Origin: Schistosoma mansoni
Taxonomy: Eukaryota > Platyhelminthes > Trematoda > Strigeidida > Schistosomatidae
Assembly: GCF_000237925.1 (NCBI RefSeq)
Contig: NC_031500.1
Location: 19,369,753-19,433,752, forward strand
Length of the DNA: 64,000 nucleotides
Reading direction: 5' to 3'
This document shows, piece after piece, positions 1 to 11,123 of the stretch. Below the pieces are notes generated by a model. That model was not told the origin of the DNA, made no database searches, and saw nothing but the letters and a program-made list of their open reading frames with translations. The translations under genes were made by a program, and so were the position numbers. The stretch's first letter is position 1. The number at the start of each line of letters is the position of its first letter.

Positions 1-786
1 GGATTGCCAAGACTGAGGATTTAATTCTATGGCTAAAATAGAAAATATTCAGGCGCTCTACAAACCTCTCAATCTATCTCACTGCCCTGATTGGTCTGGT
101 CTAATTTGAATGATGAGACAAAGTCTACAGATGACCATATCTTGTAATTTATGTTGAGTTTAATTGTTGATTGTTTGAAAGAAACATTAGTTATGACCTC
201 CAGACACCTATAAAAGAAAACATGCTCGTTACCTGTTCAATAAGCACCATTTTCAGGGCAATATTATCATAAGATACCCAATGTTTAAATGATTTTGTTG
301 TAGTTTAAGCACGCTTTTCGTTTCTCTCAGAGCCTTCTTAACTCTCAATAATGTATTCCCTTAAGATTTGACTTGGACAAAAATTAAGTTATAATTAACA
401 ATAACTATTCAATGGCTAGCCACATTAAGCAAAAAATGACAAATGGTTTGGAGTGCTAGAGTTTCTCATTATAACTAAGAGTGACTTACTAACTTTGAAT
501 GGATCTGAAAAATAAGTGAAATTTTCTGTTTGAGAAATAAAGCTTCAAAACAATTAGAATGAATAAAAAGGAATAGATGAGTCTAGGTGTTTATGTATGG
601 TTGATGATGCGATTAGTCGGAGCTTCAAAGATCACAATACATATAAGTGCTTCATTTGCGATTATATAAACGAAGTTTATGTTGTTAAGTGAACACTGAT
701 ATATTAGTGGAATTGAAATTACATACATTATGCAAATGAAGACTGTCAGTTCATTAACTTAGTATCATCCATCCTATTGTTCAAAC
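1..786. other. Intergenic DNA, no gene seen
   Basis: AT-rich sequence with no long open frame, no recognisable exon and no clear repeat. Its last four bases (AAAC, 783-786) are the left target-site duplicate of the LTR retrotransposon that follows. Confidence 0.6.
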
Positions 787-1113
787 TGATGATACAACGG
801 ATATTCTAGTTTTTACAACTAGCTACCAGTAGCACCGTCTATGTTCGATCGTTCCCAGTCAGATAGAAATCAGAAGTCAGACGAGAAGAGGCAGGAAAGA
901 TATATTTGATTCGTTACCAATATATCGAGAACCTTTTCTATGAGCTGGCTAATGAAACGTAGGAGCTGTGTCCCACGCCGTGTTGAAACGTGATCTGGTA
1001 CGGATGCATGACCGAAAGCCTTCAGCTAAACAAGTCCACTTAAACAACGTGGTCAGCATCCAATGTCGAACACTTAATGAGCTATTGATTTTGGGGAATT
1101 ATTTACAGCTACA
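787..1113 (-). repeat. Left LTR (3' LTR of the element)
   Basis: 327 bp, TG...CA ends, same sequence as 5767-6093 as far as can be read. It follows the polypurine tract when read on the minus strand. LTRs of this type carry the promoter and polyadenylation signal; neither was pinpointed here. Confidence 0.95.
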
Positions 1114-1128
1114 GATCACTCCCCCCTA
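1114..1128 (-). other. Polypurine tract
   Basis: On the minus strand a purine run (AGGGGGGAGTG) ends directly at the 3' LTR. This is where plus-strand DNA synthesis is expected to be primed during reverse transcription. Confidence 0.75.
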
Positions 1129-1624
1129 GTGAGGTAGTGATGCCCCTAAGACGTGACCAGCCAGAAGTTTAAACCCAACGAGTTTGTCGTTGGTAAACAC
1201 TCTTCTGATAGCTTGCTTCGTTTAGCAGCGTCTGGTCGTCTTTCCTTAAACTATGGGACCAAAATGTACAACATAGCAATAAAGAAATATAGTACAATGA
1301 AAAATTCCGGTTCCTTGCGAAACTTCGTCGTTCCTTTCCAGCCGTTCTGGAAAAGAGGAAAAATAAAACGTGTGAGTGCATGTCGAAAATACACTCGTAC
1401 TTGCGCAAGGACACAAGATGAGCGGAAAAAAAACTAATACACTTACAAACAGCGTAAAAGCGATCGGAAAAATGGTTTTCTTTTGGGTTTTTTTAATATA
1501 TAAAAATATATATATATACGCTCAAAAAAATAATAATGTTTTTTTTATATAAATAAAAAAAATGAGCATATTAAAAAAATTTATGATAAACTATGAAAGG
1601 GTAATTCAAGATAAAGCTTATGTC

Positions 1625-4600
1625 CTACGTGCAATATTCGTTAAGATGTTCTGGAAATCTTACCCGTCTTCCAGAACGCGTTGTTTTAGTTTTTTCTATC
1701 GACGTTGACGAAGTATCAAGTTGTGTGTCGGTTGTCGTGTAGGGTACTACGAGTGTAGTAGCTGTGTCGTTTGCTTGTACCGAAGGAAAATCGACGTAGC
1801 TAGGGTTCCCTTCTAGGTACGCAGCTTTGAGTCGATCGATACTGATGCTATCTTTCGTACCGTTCTTATCGACTACATAGTACTTAGGTTCGCGTTGAAG
1901 AACTTTGAAGGGTCCTTCGTATGCTGATCCGAGGGGTCGTCGATGTGAGTCTCGACGAACGAAGACGTGTGTACTATGTCGTAAGTCAGGTTGAACGAAA
2001 ACATCAGTTGATTGAGGTCGAGTGTGAGCAGGTTTTACTGAACGCATAGCGTTTGAAAGCCTACTCGTGTAAGAGTTTAGATCCATGTTCAATGAAGAAG
2101 CTGAAGGATCTACGAATTCTCCTGGGAGTCGGAGTGTCGTTCCGTAAACGAGTTGAGATGCCGTGTATCCAATGTCAGCTTTCACTGCATTGCGGATACC
2201 TAGCAAGACGAGTGGAAGAGCGTCTGTCCACTGTGAAACGTTTGAAGCTGATAATGAGGCTTTTAGTTGTCGATGAAAACGTTCTACCAACCCGTTTGCT
2301 TGTGGGTGGTAGGCGGTCGTTCGGAAGCGCGTGATTCCTAAAAGTGAGGTCAGACAACGGAAAAGTACAGATTCGAACTGGCGTCCACGGTCTGTAGTGA
2401 TTGTGGAGGGGCAGCCGAAATTTGCTACCCATCGTTCGACGAAAGCGCGAGCCACTGTTTCAGCAGTAATGTCCTTAATCGGTACTGCTTCTGGCCATCG
2501 AGTAAAACGGTCTACGCATGTTAGGAGATATGAGTATCCGTTCGAGTCGGGTAAGGGTCCTACCAAATCTAGATGGACGTGGTCGAAACCAGCGTCAGGG
2601 GTTTTGAAAGAACCTAAGGGACATTTGTTGTGTCTGATCACCTTAGATTTCTGACAGCTTACACAGGAGCGTGCCCACTCCCTCACGTCTTTATTCATGC
2701 CAGGCCAACAAAAGCGTTCGGCTATAAGTTCGATTGTTGCACGAGCACCTGGATGAGAAAGATTGTGCAACGTATTGAAGACGTTGCGGCGATAATGTTT
2801 TGGTACAATTGGACGATCCCTACCTGTAGATGTGTCACAGAGTAAGGTTTCCTTACCTGTTCCCATCTGCCTAATACTTAGTTTAAGAGTTGTCGAGGAT
2901 AACTCATGCTGAAGATCAATGTCTTCTTTTTGAAGCTGAGCGAGTTTAAGAAGGTCGATTCCTTGGAAACTGTTCAAGGAGCTAATTCGAGACAAGGCGT
3001 CTGCGACTACATTGTTTGCTCCAGAAATATGTTGTATGTCTGAAGTAAACTGCGAAATGTAGTCGAGTTGTCGAGACTCTCGCGGTGAGTACTTGTCTGA
3101 AGATGAATTTAAAGAGAAGGTAAGAGGTTTGTGATCGGTAAAAAGCGTGAATTCTCTTCCTTCGATGGAATGTTGAAAATGCCGTACAGCACAATACATA
3201 GCTAGGAGTTCCCTACCGAACGTGCTGTACCTAGATTCCGCGTCTAACAACCGTCTCGAGAAAAATCCTAGAGGTTGCCATGAGTTGTTAACCCATTGTT
3301 GTAAGACTGCTCCGATTGCTGAGTCGGATGCGTCTACTGCGATACTAATGGGCGCTTGAGTGTCCTGATGAGCAAGCAGGGTTGCTTTAGCGATGTGTTC
3401 CTTAACTGTGGAGAATGCTTTACGGGCTATGTCGTCTAAACTAATTGATTTCGCATTTCCACGAAGCTGATCGGTTAACGGTTTCATAAGGGACGCGCAT
3501 TTAGGTATGAACCGTCTATAGAAACTTACAAGTCCGTTAAAAGTTCGTAAGTGCTTGATCGTGATCGGTTCTGGGTAATCCAGAATGGCCGCCACTTTGC
3601 TCCTAAGGGGTCGGATGCCTTGGGCATCAATAGTGTGTCCTAAGAAGTCTAAGGAGTTAGTTGCGATTTGGCATTTCTGAATGTTGACAGTAATGCCATG
3701 CCTTTGGAGTCGATCGAAAACAATGTCCAGATGCTTGAGATGTGATTCTCTGTCCGGACTTGCTATCAGACAGTCATCAACATACGCATGTACGAAGTTG
3801 AGACCTCGGAAGACGTCGTCTATAAACCTTTGGAAGGTTTGAGCCGCATTTCTTAAACCAAAAGGCATTCGTAGAAATTCGTAAAGACCGAAGGGAGTGA
3901 TGATGGCGGTTTTAGGAATGTCGTCAGGTGCCATCGGGATTTGGTTATAAGCTTTAACCAAGTCGATTTTCGAAAAGACAGTTGTACCTTTCAAGGTAGC
4001 TGTCAAATCGTGAATATGAGGCAGCGGGTAACGATCGGGAATGGTTTTAGCATTCAGACGCCGATAATCACCAGTTGGCCGCCAATCATTGCTGTCCTTT
4101 TTAGGGACCATGTGCAATGGGGATGCCCATGGACTATTCGATGGTCGAATTATTCCTAGGTCCATCATGTGGTTGAATTCGTTTTTAGCTAACCTAAGCT
4201 TTTCGGGAGCGAGTCTTCGGGCTTTCGAAAATATAGGTGGTCCTGTAGTCGAGATGTGATGTGTAACATTGCTGGTTACACAACTTAATTTCGATTGCGA
4301 TTGGTATATCCCGGGGTATTTGTCGAGTACTGCTTGGTACAAGGGGTCTATGGCGTGCTTAATCGTGACTGGGGATAATTTGCAACCAGAACAAGGAGTT
4401 ACGCAAACGGATAACTTAGTGTTTCCGTCTATTAACCTTCGTGAGCGTGTGTCGATGAGTAGATTGTGGTGTTGTAACAGGTCTATACCAATGATTGGCA
4501 TAGAGACGTCTGCAACAACGAAAATCCAGTGTATGGGTTTGCGTAAACCCACGTTAAGGTAGACGTACCTTTTACCGTAAGTAGCGATCGGCTTTCCGTT

Positions 4601-4708
4601 TGCCGCCTGTAAACTTAAAACAGACTCGCGAAGTCTGTCGTCGAGATTTGCTGGAAGAACGCTAACTTCTGCGCCAGTGTCGACGAGGTAGCGAACTTTC
4701 GTAGTCAC
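1625..4708 (-). CDS. pol: Pol polyprotein of Ty3-type LTR retrotransposon
   Basis: Open frame of 1,027 codons with the Ty3 domain order. The aspartic protease has DTGA at residues 10-13. Reverse transcriptase covers about 150-330 with YVDD near 309-312. RNase H lies at about 450-570 (AVDAS, then TDHKP). Integrase has an HHCC zinc module (HPGA...CVSCQ), a D,D,E core ([20 protein letters not shown]) and a C-terminal GPF module; no chromodomain is seen. The given start is a GTG. The frame is open upstream to about 4798, so the protease probably begins there (a SRLSYVTD stretch precedes it). Pol lies in the +1 frame relative to gag over an overlap of about 137 nt, so it is probably made by +1 frameshifting. 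No internal stop is seen. Confidence 0.94.
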   Translation of the reverse strand: MTTKVRYLVDTGAEVSVLPANLDDRLRESVLSLQAANGKPIATYGKRYVYLNVGLRKPIHWIFVVADVSMPIIGIDLLQHHNLLIDTRSRRLIDGNTKLSVCVTPCSGCKLSPVTIKHAIDPLYQAVLDKYPGIYQSQSKLSCVTSNVTHHISTTGPPIFSKARRLAPEKLRLAKNEFNHMMDLGIIRPSNSPWASPLHMVPKKDSNDWRPTGDYRRLNAKTIPDRYPLPHIHDLTATLKGTTVFSKIDLVKAYNQIPMAPDDIPKTAIITPFGLYEFLRMPFGLRNAAQTFQRFIDDVFRGLNFVHAYVDDCLIASPDRESHLKHLDIVFDRLQRHGITVNIQKCQIATNSLDFLGHTIDAQGIRPLRSKVAAILDYPEPITIKHLRTFNGLVSFYRRFIPKCASLMKPLTDQLRGNAKSISLDDIARKAFSTVKEHIAKATLLAHQDTQAPISIAVDASDSAIGAVLQQWVNNSWQPLGFFSRRLLDAESRYSTFGRELLAMYCAVRHFQHSIEGREFTLFTDHKPLTFSLNSSSDKYSPRESRQLDYISQFTSDIQHISGANNVVADALSRISSLNSFQGIDLLKLAQLQKEDIDLQHELSSTTLKLSIRQMGTGKETLLCDTSTGRDRPIVPKHYRRNVFNTLHNLSHPGARATIELIAERFCWPGMNKDVREWARSCVSCQKSKVIRHNKCPLGSFKTPDAGFDHVHLDLVGPLPDSNGYSYLLTCVDRFTRWPEAVPIKDITAETVARAFVERWVANFGCPSTITTDRGRQFESVLFRCLTSLLGITRFRTTAYHPQANGLVERFHRQLKASLSASNVSQWTDALPLVLLGIRNAVKADIGYTASQLVYGTTLRLPGEFVDPSASSLNMDLNSYTSRLSNAMRSVKPAHTRPQSTDVFVQPDLRHSTHVFVRRDSHRRPLGSAYEGPFKVLQREPKYYVVDKNGTKDSISIDRLKAAYLEGNPSYVDFPSVQANDTATTLVVPYTTTDTQLDTSSTSIEKTKTTRSGRRVRFPEHLNEYCT

Positions 4709-5588
4709 ATCCGTGACATATGAGAGACGGCTGTGTTCGCCGGCTACGGTTGCCGTTAACGCGTGCCGGCTGGGAAGTTTCCCGAACTGTTTTTCGTGTC
4801 ACTCGATTTTGGGTCCGATAATTGCAGGGCTTCCTGCAATTTCTGGAGGATTTACCGTACTGGTTGTGATACCAGCACCAGTCGGGGTTGTCTGTCTCTC
4901 GTGGTCGAGAGACAGATCTCTTACGTGAAACGCTCCTACGTGAGGATTTTGACCGACTACGGTCATTACGAACTCCAAGATATCTTGTAAGCGTGTGACA
5001 TAGTTCGGCCATGTCAGTCGAGGTCGATTGGGGTTTTTCTTTGATAGAAAAAACCTCGGCCTTAGAAGATCTAGTGATTTCCAAGATTCGATCGGCAGAT
5101 GCAGCTAGTTCATCTATGGCATTGTTTTGAAATGAAACAAGCACTGCCTGCACCTGTTGAGGGAGTTTAGACAAGAAAAGTTGTTTAAATAGGCCATCAT
5201 CGAAAGTTCGTTGGCCGATGACTTCTCTCATTCTAAGCAACATGTCTGTCGCAGAACCTTGTTGCAAATCGATATTGTTAAGGAGTTGGTCTAACCGTTG
5301 ACGATCAGTTAGGTCTCCTCGTTTTAAAATCGATAGTTTAAGCGTTTCGTAAGGTTCGGGAACATCACTAGTAAACATACTAGGTGTTACGTACCTGTTA
5401 AACTCGCGCGGTAACGCCTTAACTACCGCGAGGAAACGTGTGCGCGAGTCCGTGATTCCGTGCATGCAAAAATCGGCTTCTGCATAGCAGAACCAGGACT
5501 CGATATTGTCGGGCCAAAATGGCGTTAACTGAATCGAAATAGGGGGAATAGACTTTAACTTAAAAACCTTGGGTGAGTATTCCGTCAT
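4662..5588 (-). CDS. gag: Gag protein with CHCC zinc finger
   Basis: 308 codons starting at an ATG about 160 bp inside the primer site. The N-terminal two thirds resemble Ty3 capsid (a W-F-x-x-A-E-A-x-F motif near residue 32, then [12 protein letters not shown]). An Arg/Ser-rich basic stretch follows at about 205-230, then a finger near residues 235-255 spaced C-x2-H-x9-C-x3-C (CWYH...NCRKPC). That CHCC form replaces the usual CCHC knuckle and is typical of the CsRn1 lineage. Gag should form the particle and bind RNA. It ends inside the pol frame. Confidence 0.9.
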   Translation of the reverse strand: MTEYSPKVFKLKSIPPISIQLTPFWPDNIESWFCYAEADFCMHGITDSRTRFLAVVKALPREFNRYVTPSMFTSDVPEPYETLKLSILKRGDLTDRQRLDQLLNNIDLQQGSATDMLLRMREVIGQRTFDDGLFKQLFLSKLPQQVQAVLVSFQNNAIDELAASADRILEITRSSKAEVFSIKEKPQSTSTDMAELCHTLTRYLGVRNDRSRSKSSRRSVSRKRSVSRPRETDNPDWCWYHNQYGKSSRNCRKPCNYRTQNRVTRKTVRETSQPARVNGNRSRRTQPSLICHGCDYESSLPRRHWRRS

Positions 5589-5746
5589 AGTAATATAGCT
5601 AATGAAAATGTCTAATTAAAATATATCCGGAAAAAAAAATTCGCGAAAAAAGTATATCACAATATATAAAATTCAAATAAAGAATAACAATGAATAATAA
5701 TGTTCCAAAATGGAACAGACTCACAGTATATTGACTTGGTGTACCA

Positions 5747-5765
5747 GATCACGTCGGGTTCACCA
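5747..5765 (-). other. Primer-binding site (tRNA-Trp type)
   Basis: One base inside the 5' LTR, the plus strand reads GATCACGTCGGGTTCACCA, which looks like the 3' end of tRNA-Trp including CCA. Its complement in the element RNA would bind that tRNA to prime minus-strand DNA. One position may differ from the usual animal tRNA-Trp. Confidence 0.85.
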
Positions 5766-5766
5766 A

Positions 5767-6093
5767 TGATGATACAACGGATATTCTAGTTTTTACAACT
5801 AGCTACCAGTAGCACCGTCTATGTTCGATCGTTCCCAGTCAGATAGAAATCAGAAGTCAGACGAGAAGAGGCAGGAAAGATATATTTGATTCGTTACCAA
5901 TATATCGAGAACCTTTTCTATGAGCTGGCTAATGAAACGTAGGAGCTGTGTCCCACGCCGTGTTGAAACGTGATCTGGTACGGATGCATGACCGAAAGCC
6001 TTCAGCTAAACAAGTCCACTTAAACAACGTGGTCAGCATCCAATGTCGAACACTTAATGAGCTATTGATTTTGGGGAATTATTTACAGCTACA
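5767..6093 (-). repeat. Right LTR (5' LTR of the element)
   Basis: 327 bp, identical by eye to 787-1113. It is followed by AAAC (6094-6097), the right target duplicate. Transcription of gag-pol should start here on the minus strand. Confidence 0.95.
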
Positions 6094-6308
6094 AAACCTT
6101 TTATTCAAATGAAGTATGATTACTGAAAGTGAGTTACTGAAAAAATGTTCTAAGTCGTTTAGTTAATCATATTGTTCGCCAACAGAATAAGGTACTCTGC
6201 ATACACTTCTTACTGATACGTTGAGTAGATTTTTCATGAGAAATACGAAAAAGTTGTATGGGAAAAGATGAATTACGTAATTATATGGATGTAAATATCA
6301 GTTACTAT

Positions 6309-6633
6309 TGAAGATACGACCGGTATTCTAGTTTGGCAACTAGCAACCAGTAACATCTATGTTCGAAGCGTTCCCCAACTAGTTAAAATCAGAAATCAGA
6401 AGCGAAGAGATCGGAATGATATATTTGATACGTTATCGATATATCGAGAAGCGTTTACTCTAATCTGACTAGTGAACGTAGGTGCTGTGTCCCACGCTGG
6501 GTCGTAACGTGATCTGGTGCGGATGCATGACCGAAAGCTTTCAGTTAAACAAGTCCACTTAAAACAATGTGGTCAGCATCCAATGTCGAACACTGAATGA
6601 GTTATTGATTTTGGAGAATTATTTACAGCTACA
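6309..6633 (-). repeat. Solo LTR, older relative of the neighbouring element
   Basis: 325 bp, alignable end to end with the 327-bp LTRs but with many substitutions. It has TG...CA ends and is flanked by CTAT on both sides (6305-6308 and 6634-6637). The target duplication shows an independent insertion reduced to one LTR by recombination, 215 bp from the young full-length copy. Confidence 0.9.
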
Positions 6634-6637
6634 CTAT

Positions 6638-7440
6638 CTATATATGGTTTTCATTATGAACTGACCCTGATCAATCAACCATTAAAAAGCTATCCTGTTC
6701 TAGTTTGAACATAAGCAGTTTACACATACGATCTTAACAGAGATAAAAGACACAGGTGTCAATACTCGAAGGGGGAATCGTGCCATTTAGACCAGTGAAT
6801 TTTAATTCATTTGTGTATATTTCCAATGTCGGTAGATTTGTTATATAGCGAGATGATCATTCATCGTAGTTGAGGATCCCTATCCAGCTCTTATCATATT
6901 TGAGCTAAAACATTCACAACTTCTAATAAAAAGTTCAGTATTGTTGTCTCTCTCTATCACAGAAGGCACCTGGCTTGATTCATGTACCCTGAATAAGATA
7001 ATCACAGCACAACTGTTTGTTAACACCAACTAAAATCAACAGTGTTAGACAGTCAAAACAAGTAATATAAGAACAAATGACTCAATTAGCCGACGATGGA
7101 AAGAGATTTTGCCCAGATTTAGACTATAAAATCCTAGAAAAATAATTAAAAAAAGAATTACGGGTCTACTGGGAATCTTAAGACGTTGGGTGGCTATTTA
7201 ACCTTGTTTTTATATAACTAACTGATGCTTGAATGTGACCATTTAAAACTTTTAAGTTTCACAAGAATAATATAAACAATCTTCCACATTTTAGTAAGGT
7301 TGTATCCCAAATAAAGATGAGACTCAGAATACGTATTTCGTCATATTTAAGACTCGTTAGATGGATATATATGGATCTTAGTTCTGATGATTACATTGAG
7401 ATTCAACCCATTACCTAACATTTCAAAGGCTAATGTGTTT
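6638..7440. other. No gene seen
   Basis: AT-rich spacer without a convincing exon, tRNA or repeat boundary. Confidence 0.5.
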
Positions 7441-7600
7441 TACACTCAGCTTTTGAATACGAAACTCCGCCTGTAGCTCCTCCGGGGGCTACTGTCGGTC
7501 CCAAGCCCGGGTAAAGGAGGAGGGTTGGGCATGGGGTTAGCTACGCCATTCCGTAGAAAGCCAACTCGTTAAGAAAACGCTAACCAGAAAAAATTATTCA
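7440..7600. repeat. GC-rich repeat fragment
   Basis: A short GC-rich island in AT-rich DNA, with CTCCTCCGGGGGCTAC, GGTCCCAAGCCCGGG and GGAGGAGGGTTGGG. The composition suggests a piece of a dispersed element, perhaps a LINE 5' region. It is single-copy in this window. Confidence 0.4.
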
Positions 7601-7904
7601 AACCATTTTGAATACGAACGGTCGTTAACTTATTTAATGGGCATCGGATTACAAACCCTTATAAATAGTCTTGATTAGCTGAATGGATTCAATTTGCGGT
7701 ATAGTACAGCAATCACTTAACTTAGTTGGTAAGAATCTGCTATCAGTAGCGATATTACTTAACATATTACTTAATAAAACTGGAATCGTGACTAACTAAA
7801 TGTCAAGTATAGTTCTAAGTTCCAAGATTTCTGTGTTAAATGTTCATTCAGTCAATATATAAATCGGATTTACATATTAATTGAAAAAACATTCAACACA
7901 CAAA

Positions 7905-8240
7905 AATTGGAACATAGACCTATTGTGATATGTGCTACTGATGTTGACAGACATAAGTAGTATATATCATCAATCGAAAGCGAAATGTCTGGAGGCAGAA
8001 TGTTAGAAGATCGAAGGAAAGAGAACAATAACAAAGAATGATTGGTATGGAAACCAAAAGAACAATGACGTCTAAGACGATTGACTTATATTTGCAAAAG
8101 GAACAGTCAAGTTTAAGACAATTGATTGATATTTTGCAAATAAAGTATTTATTGTATGGTTCTCAGATTTTATTGGGATGTTCGGTAACTTTGTGTCCTC
8201 AGATATGATCACGTTCACTACACTATGACTCACATTTAGT
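7905..8240 (+). repeat. Dispersed repeat family E
   Basis: About 330 bp, beginning near GTGCTACTGATGTTGACAG and ending near ACGTTCACTACAC. Related copies lie at 15755-16080 (minus), 49915-50210 (plus) and 61455-61655 (plus). A diverged subfamily lies at 15376-15660 and, inverted, at 10590-10745. No coding capacity. Confidence 0.7.
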
Positions 8241-8264
8241 TAGTCATGAATTGAGTTTAGCTGG

Positions 8265-8535
8265 AGGTTCTTGATGATATGATTCAGAATCAATCACAAT
8301 GGCGTAAGTGTGTACACTCTTTGTCTTTCCTTAAAATTGCTTTATAGACTTCTTTCTATGAACTAATTCTTCCTTCCTGTATTATATCCTTATACACAAT
8401 CTTTCCTCTATATATTACTACCATTGAAGTAACTACTTCTATGAATTTAGTGTTCATTTTTTTGTGCTAGTGAGGTGTGGCAACTTGAACTGATGCATAT
8501 ATGTTCCTGGTCCTACGTTGTAGCTGACTGACTGA
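8265..8535 (+). repeat. Truncated 3' end of RTE-2 LINE
   Basis: Begins with the end of the LINE ORF (CAGAATCAATCACAATGGCG) and ends with the 3' UTR tail CCTACGTTGTAGCTGACTGA. It matches the 3' end of the larger copy at 41601-43915. Confidence 0.75.
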
Positions 8536-9153
8536 ATCCGATTTAAGCTTATTCTTGGCTTTGATAAGCTTTTTCTATCCATCATTTACCGAAAGAAACT
8601 GGGGCCAGATTGTCGGACGAAATGTCAATACAGTATTTTAGAAAATTGTTGCATTCTATGAACTGCTATGGTAAAATTTTACGTCTGATGATTTTACTTA
8701 TTCGGCACACAATTTCTGTATAGCCGTTACTTTAAACATTGACAAGTATCCAGACAAATTTATGAATTTCCATTTTGAACATGATTATTACTTACAATGT
8801 TTCATACTGAGAATCTAGACAGCAAGAACAACGATTCGAGCAGAATCAGGTGAATTCATTTAGTCTCTTAAATTTTTATATTCACCCTTATCACACTTTA
8901 CTGGTAAGTATTCGCAAATAACTCCCAAATGAGCTCATTTACGAAAGTAATCTTCATAGATTGAACAGCTGATTGTTGAACTTAAAAAGGTTTAGAGTAT
9001 GGACAGATGCGTTTGAAAGACAACAACTTACAATCGTGCTACCATAAAAACGGAATAAAGTCTGATATTATATAACTAATGAACATTAAACAGTCGAAAA
9101 TACAAATAAGCATTAATTAGATCCAAGATTGATTAAGATGAAGTGTATCAATA

Positions 9154-9925
9154 GGCGAGACTATAATTTATGGACGACCTTTGAACGGATCTTAAGTGAC
9201 ATTGACAAATGTTAGCCAATCAGTAAACAGTCAGCATAGAGTAAAAATATATCATACAAAACCTAATAATTAAACTGGATACACTTCTTCTACATGGTTT
9301 GAAAACTTGTCAGGGTTAGAGAAAGGTTCAAAGGTTCCAAAGCTGTAATGAATAAGGTAGAGGGACTCATCCATATGGCTCCATAATAGCTGGTCTCTGA
9401 AGCCATGATAAAGTCACAAAAACCCTCTCAGGCTCGACGACATAGTTTCAATATGGTTTGTTTGTACTCCGGTTGTGTAAGTTCATCATTTTTATTATGG
9501 ATTTGTCCCTACATTACTAATACTACTGCACAGCCGAAGCTTCAGTAACATCTGCGATTGTTGGAGCTAATGTTACTGGTGCTTTTATTATACAGTCGGC
9601 GGCAACTACTATAATTTTCCTTAGTCTCAATCTGGATCGACCAATAAAGGTTCCTATTTTAGCAGACGTCTTCCTTCAACATATATTACATCGAAGGACA
9701 ATATCACGGTAGTTTGCACAAGGTATACAAGTCATTTGAACACTGCAATTTCAAATAATGGAACTTCTTAGTGATATCACTTATTGTAGCCGCTTAATTG
9801 TCAATTCTTCTCTAAAATTCTCTGTGAAACGATTGTACATGAGCATCAGGCACTGAAATAGGCACCGTGACCTTGAAATCCCTCAGACGCTTCTGATTGG
9901 CTCTTCCATAAATTATAGTCTCGCC
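9154..9925. mobile_element. Merlin-like non-autonomous DNA transposon
   Basis: A 772-bp segment bounded by perfect 21-bp terminal inverted repeats (9154-9174 and 9905-9925, starting GGCGAGACTATAATTTATGG) and flanked by the 9-bp direct repeat GTATCAATA (9145-9153 and 9926-9934). The interior has no transposase ORF. TSDs of 8-9 bp and TIRs starting GG fit the Merlin superfamily, known from schistosomes; a 9-bp TSD could also mean Mutator. Intact ends suggest a young copy. Confidence 0.8.
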
Positions 9926-9956
9926 GTATCAATATTTACTGGTTGAATTAATGTGT

Positions 9957-10105
9957 TAATTAAAGCTAGATCAAAATGAAAAACCTAAAAGTACTGGACG
10001 GCCGTTTCGTCCTAGTATGGGACTCCTCAGTAGGACAAATTCACGGCTGTCCAGTACTTCTAGGTTTTCCATGATGGTCTAGCTTCAATTGACTTATGAA
10101 TTCAA
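9957..10105. repeat. Inverted (head-to-head) pair of hammerhead-SINE 3' halves
   Basis: Two arms of about 75 bp form an imperfect palindrome: AAAGCTAGA...AACCTAAAAGTACTGGAC on the left, GTCCAGTACTTCTAGG...TCTAGCTTCAATT on the right. The left arm (minus) carries a hammerhead core: CTGAGGA at 10024-10030, a stem II reading GTCCCATACTAGGAC, and GAAAC. The 5' stem I strand is lost. The same arrangement occurs at 59770-59950. Confidence 0.7.
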
Positions 10106-10589
10106 CTATTAAATTACTAAAATTTCCACAAAACCCCCTTCTGATAAGTATCAATAATAATTTAAAATATCATGGTTTAATTATAAACTAAATTATACAG
10201 TTACTGAATCTTGATAAGAAAATTTTTATCAATTTCAGGTTGTAAAGATTATTATGTTTATAATTGAGATCATGAACTATTTGATGTTAGACAATGTTTA
10301 TGATCTCGATCAAAAACATAATAATCTCCAAAACCCCATACTGATAATTACCATGTACTCACTAGTGATTAGCTTCGTGAGGGAATTTTCGAACATCTAG
10401 TGAGAAACCATGACTAGTAGAGCTAATCCATATCACGTAGAGACAGGTATCTACCTCAGTACAATGGAAGACGGTCGCGCTGAAGTGAACAAAAAACTCG
10501 TTGTGGACAATCGAATATATTTAAGCACAAATTACAGACTATCTCACTAAATTCTGTTAATCATACGGCAAACAGTTAATTTACAAAAT

Positions 10590-10745
10590 AACCATCAATT
10601 GTCTCAATCTTCACTGTTCCTTCTGTAAATATCAGTTCATCTTTTCTAATTTCGTTGTTCATGAATTTTCCTACCAATAGCGCTTATTCTGCCAAAATAC
10701 ATTCTATGCCTGACCATCACTATATACTACTTATATGGATATAAG
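10590..10745 (-). repeat. Family E subfamily fragment
   Basis: Inverted and diverged relative of 15376-15660, sharing GCATAGAATGTATTTTGGCAG-like and GATTGAGACAATTGATGG-like blocks. Confidence 0.5.
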
Positions 10746-10774
10746 TAGACAACACTACAGCTCAATTTCGTGAA

Positions 10775-10985
10775 TTGGTTGAAGTTAGACATTAACACTC
10801 TCTGGATGCCAACTCAGTGGTCTAGAATTTAAACCTTAGCGTGCGAGATCGAAGGCCCTGAGTTCGAATCCCTTCAGCTGGATCGTGAATGCTCACTGCT
10901 GAGGAGTCTCGCGATAGGACAAAACGGTTGTCTAGTGCTTCCAGGTTTACAATAGTGATCTAACATGATGAACAGTTCATGATCT
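10775..10985 (+). repeat. tRNA-headed hammerhead SINE (family B)
   Basis: The tRNA-like head has an A-box region (AACTCAGTGGTCTAG, 10811-10825) and a B box (GAGTTCGAATCCC, 10860-10872), then a hammerhead-like body and the family tail (TGCTTCCAGG...GATCTAAC). It is not a working tRNA: no acceptor stem is seen. Confidence 0.75.
10892..10938 (+). ncRNA. Degenerate hammerhead ribozyme
   Basis: CTGAGGA (10899-10905) fits the CUGANGA core and is followed by a stem II (GTCTCGCGATAGGAC). The next box reads AAAAC (10921-10925) where GAAAC is required. G12 is therefore A, a change that should abolish cleavage. Stem I (CACTG with TAGTG) is still formed. Confidence 0.7.
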
Positions 10986-11123
10986 CAACTTTCTATATAC
11001 TAGTTTATTAAAAAAACAAATCATTAGAATAACAAAAAATCTTTTTATATATACTAATAAGATAGTACACTTAAATGTCTATATCAATAATTCTTTCACT
11101 GAATGTTCAAAATGGATCAGTTA

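Larger units (their letters stand above)
787..6093 (-). mobile_element. Full-length CsRn1/Boudicca-like Ty3 LTR retrotransposon
   Basis: A complete element of 5,307 bp read on the minus strand: 5' LTR (5767-6093), primer site, gag, pol, polypurine tract, 3' LTR (787-1113). The LTRs start TG and end CA, and I found no difference between them by eye. The element is flanked by AAAC at 783-786 and 6094-6097, a 4-bp target duplication. The gag zinc finger is of CHCC type and the primer site matches tRNA-Trp; as remembered, both mark the CsRn1 group of flukes (Boudicca in S. mansoni). No env-like ORF is seen. Identical LTRs and open gag and pol suggest a very recent, possibly still competent, insertion. 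Confidence 0.93.

Noticed and set aside
1153-1437. 94-codon ORF next to the 3' LTR as an env or accessory gene
   Set aside because: Wrong strand relative to the element, no membrane or signal segments, no family resemblance.
10811-10872. tRNA-like A and B boxes as a functional tRNA gene
   Set aside because: No closing acceptor stem, and the sequence runs on into a repeat body with a hammerhead. It is a SINE head, as at 35171, 37936, 49660, 51285 and 60779.
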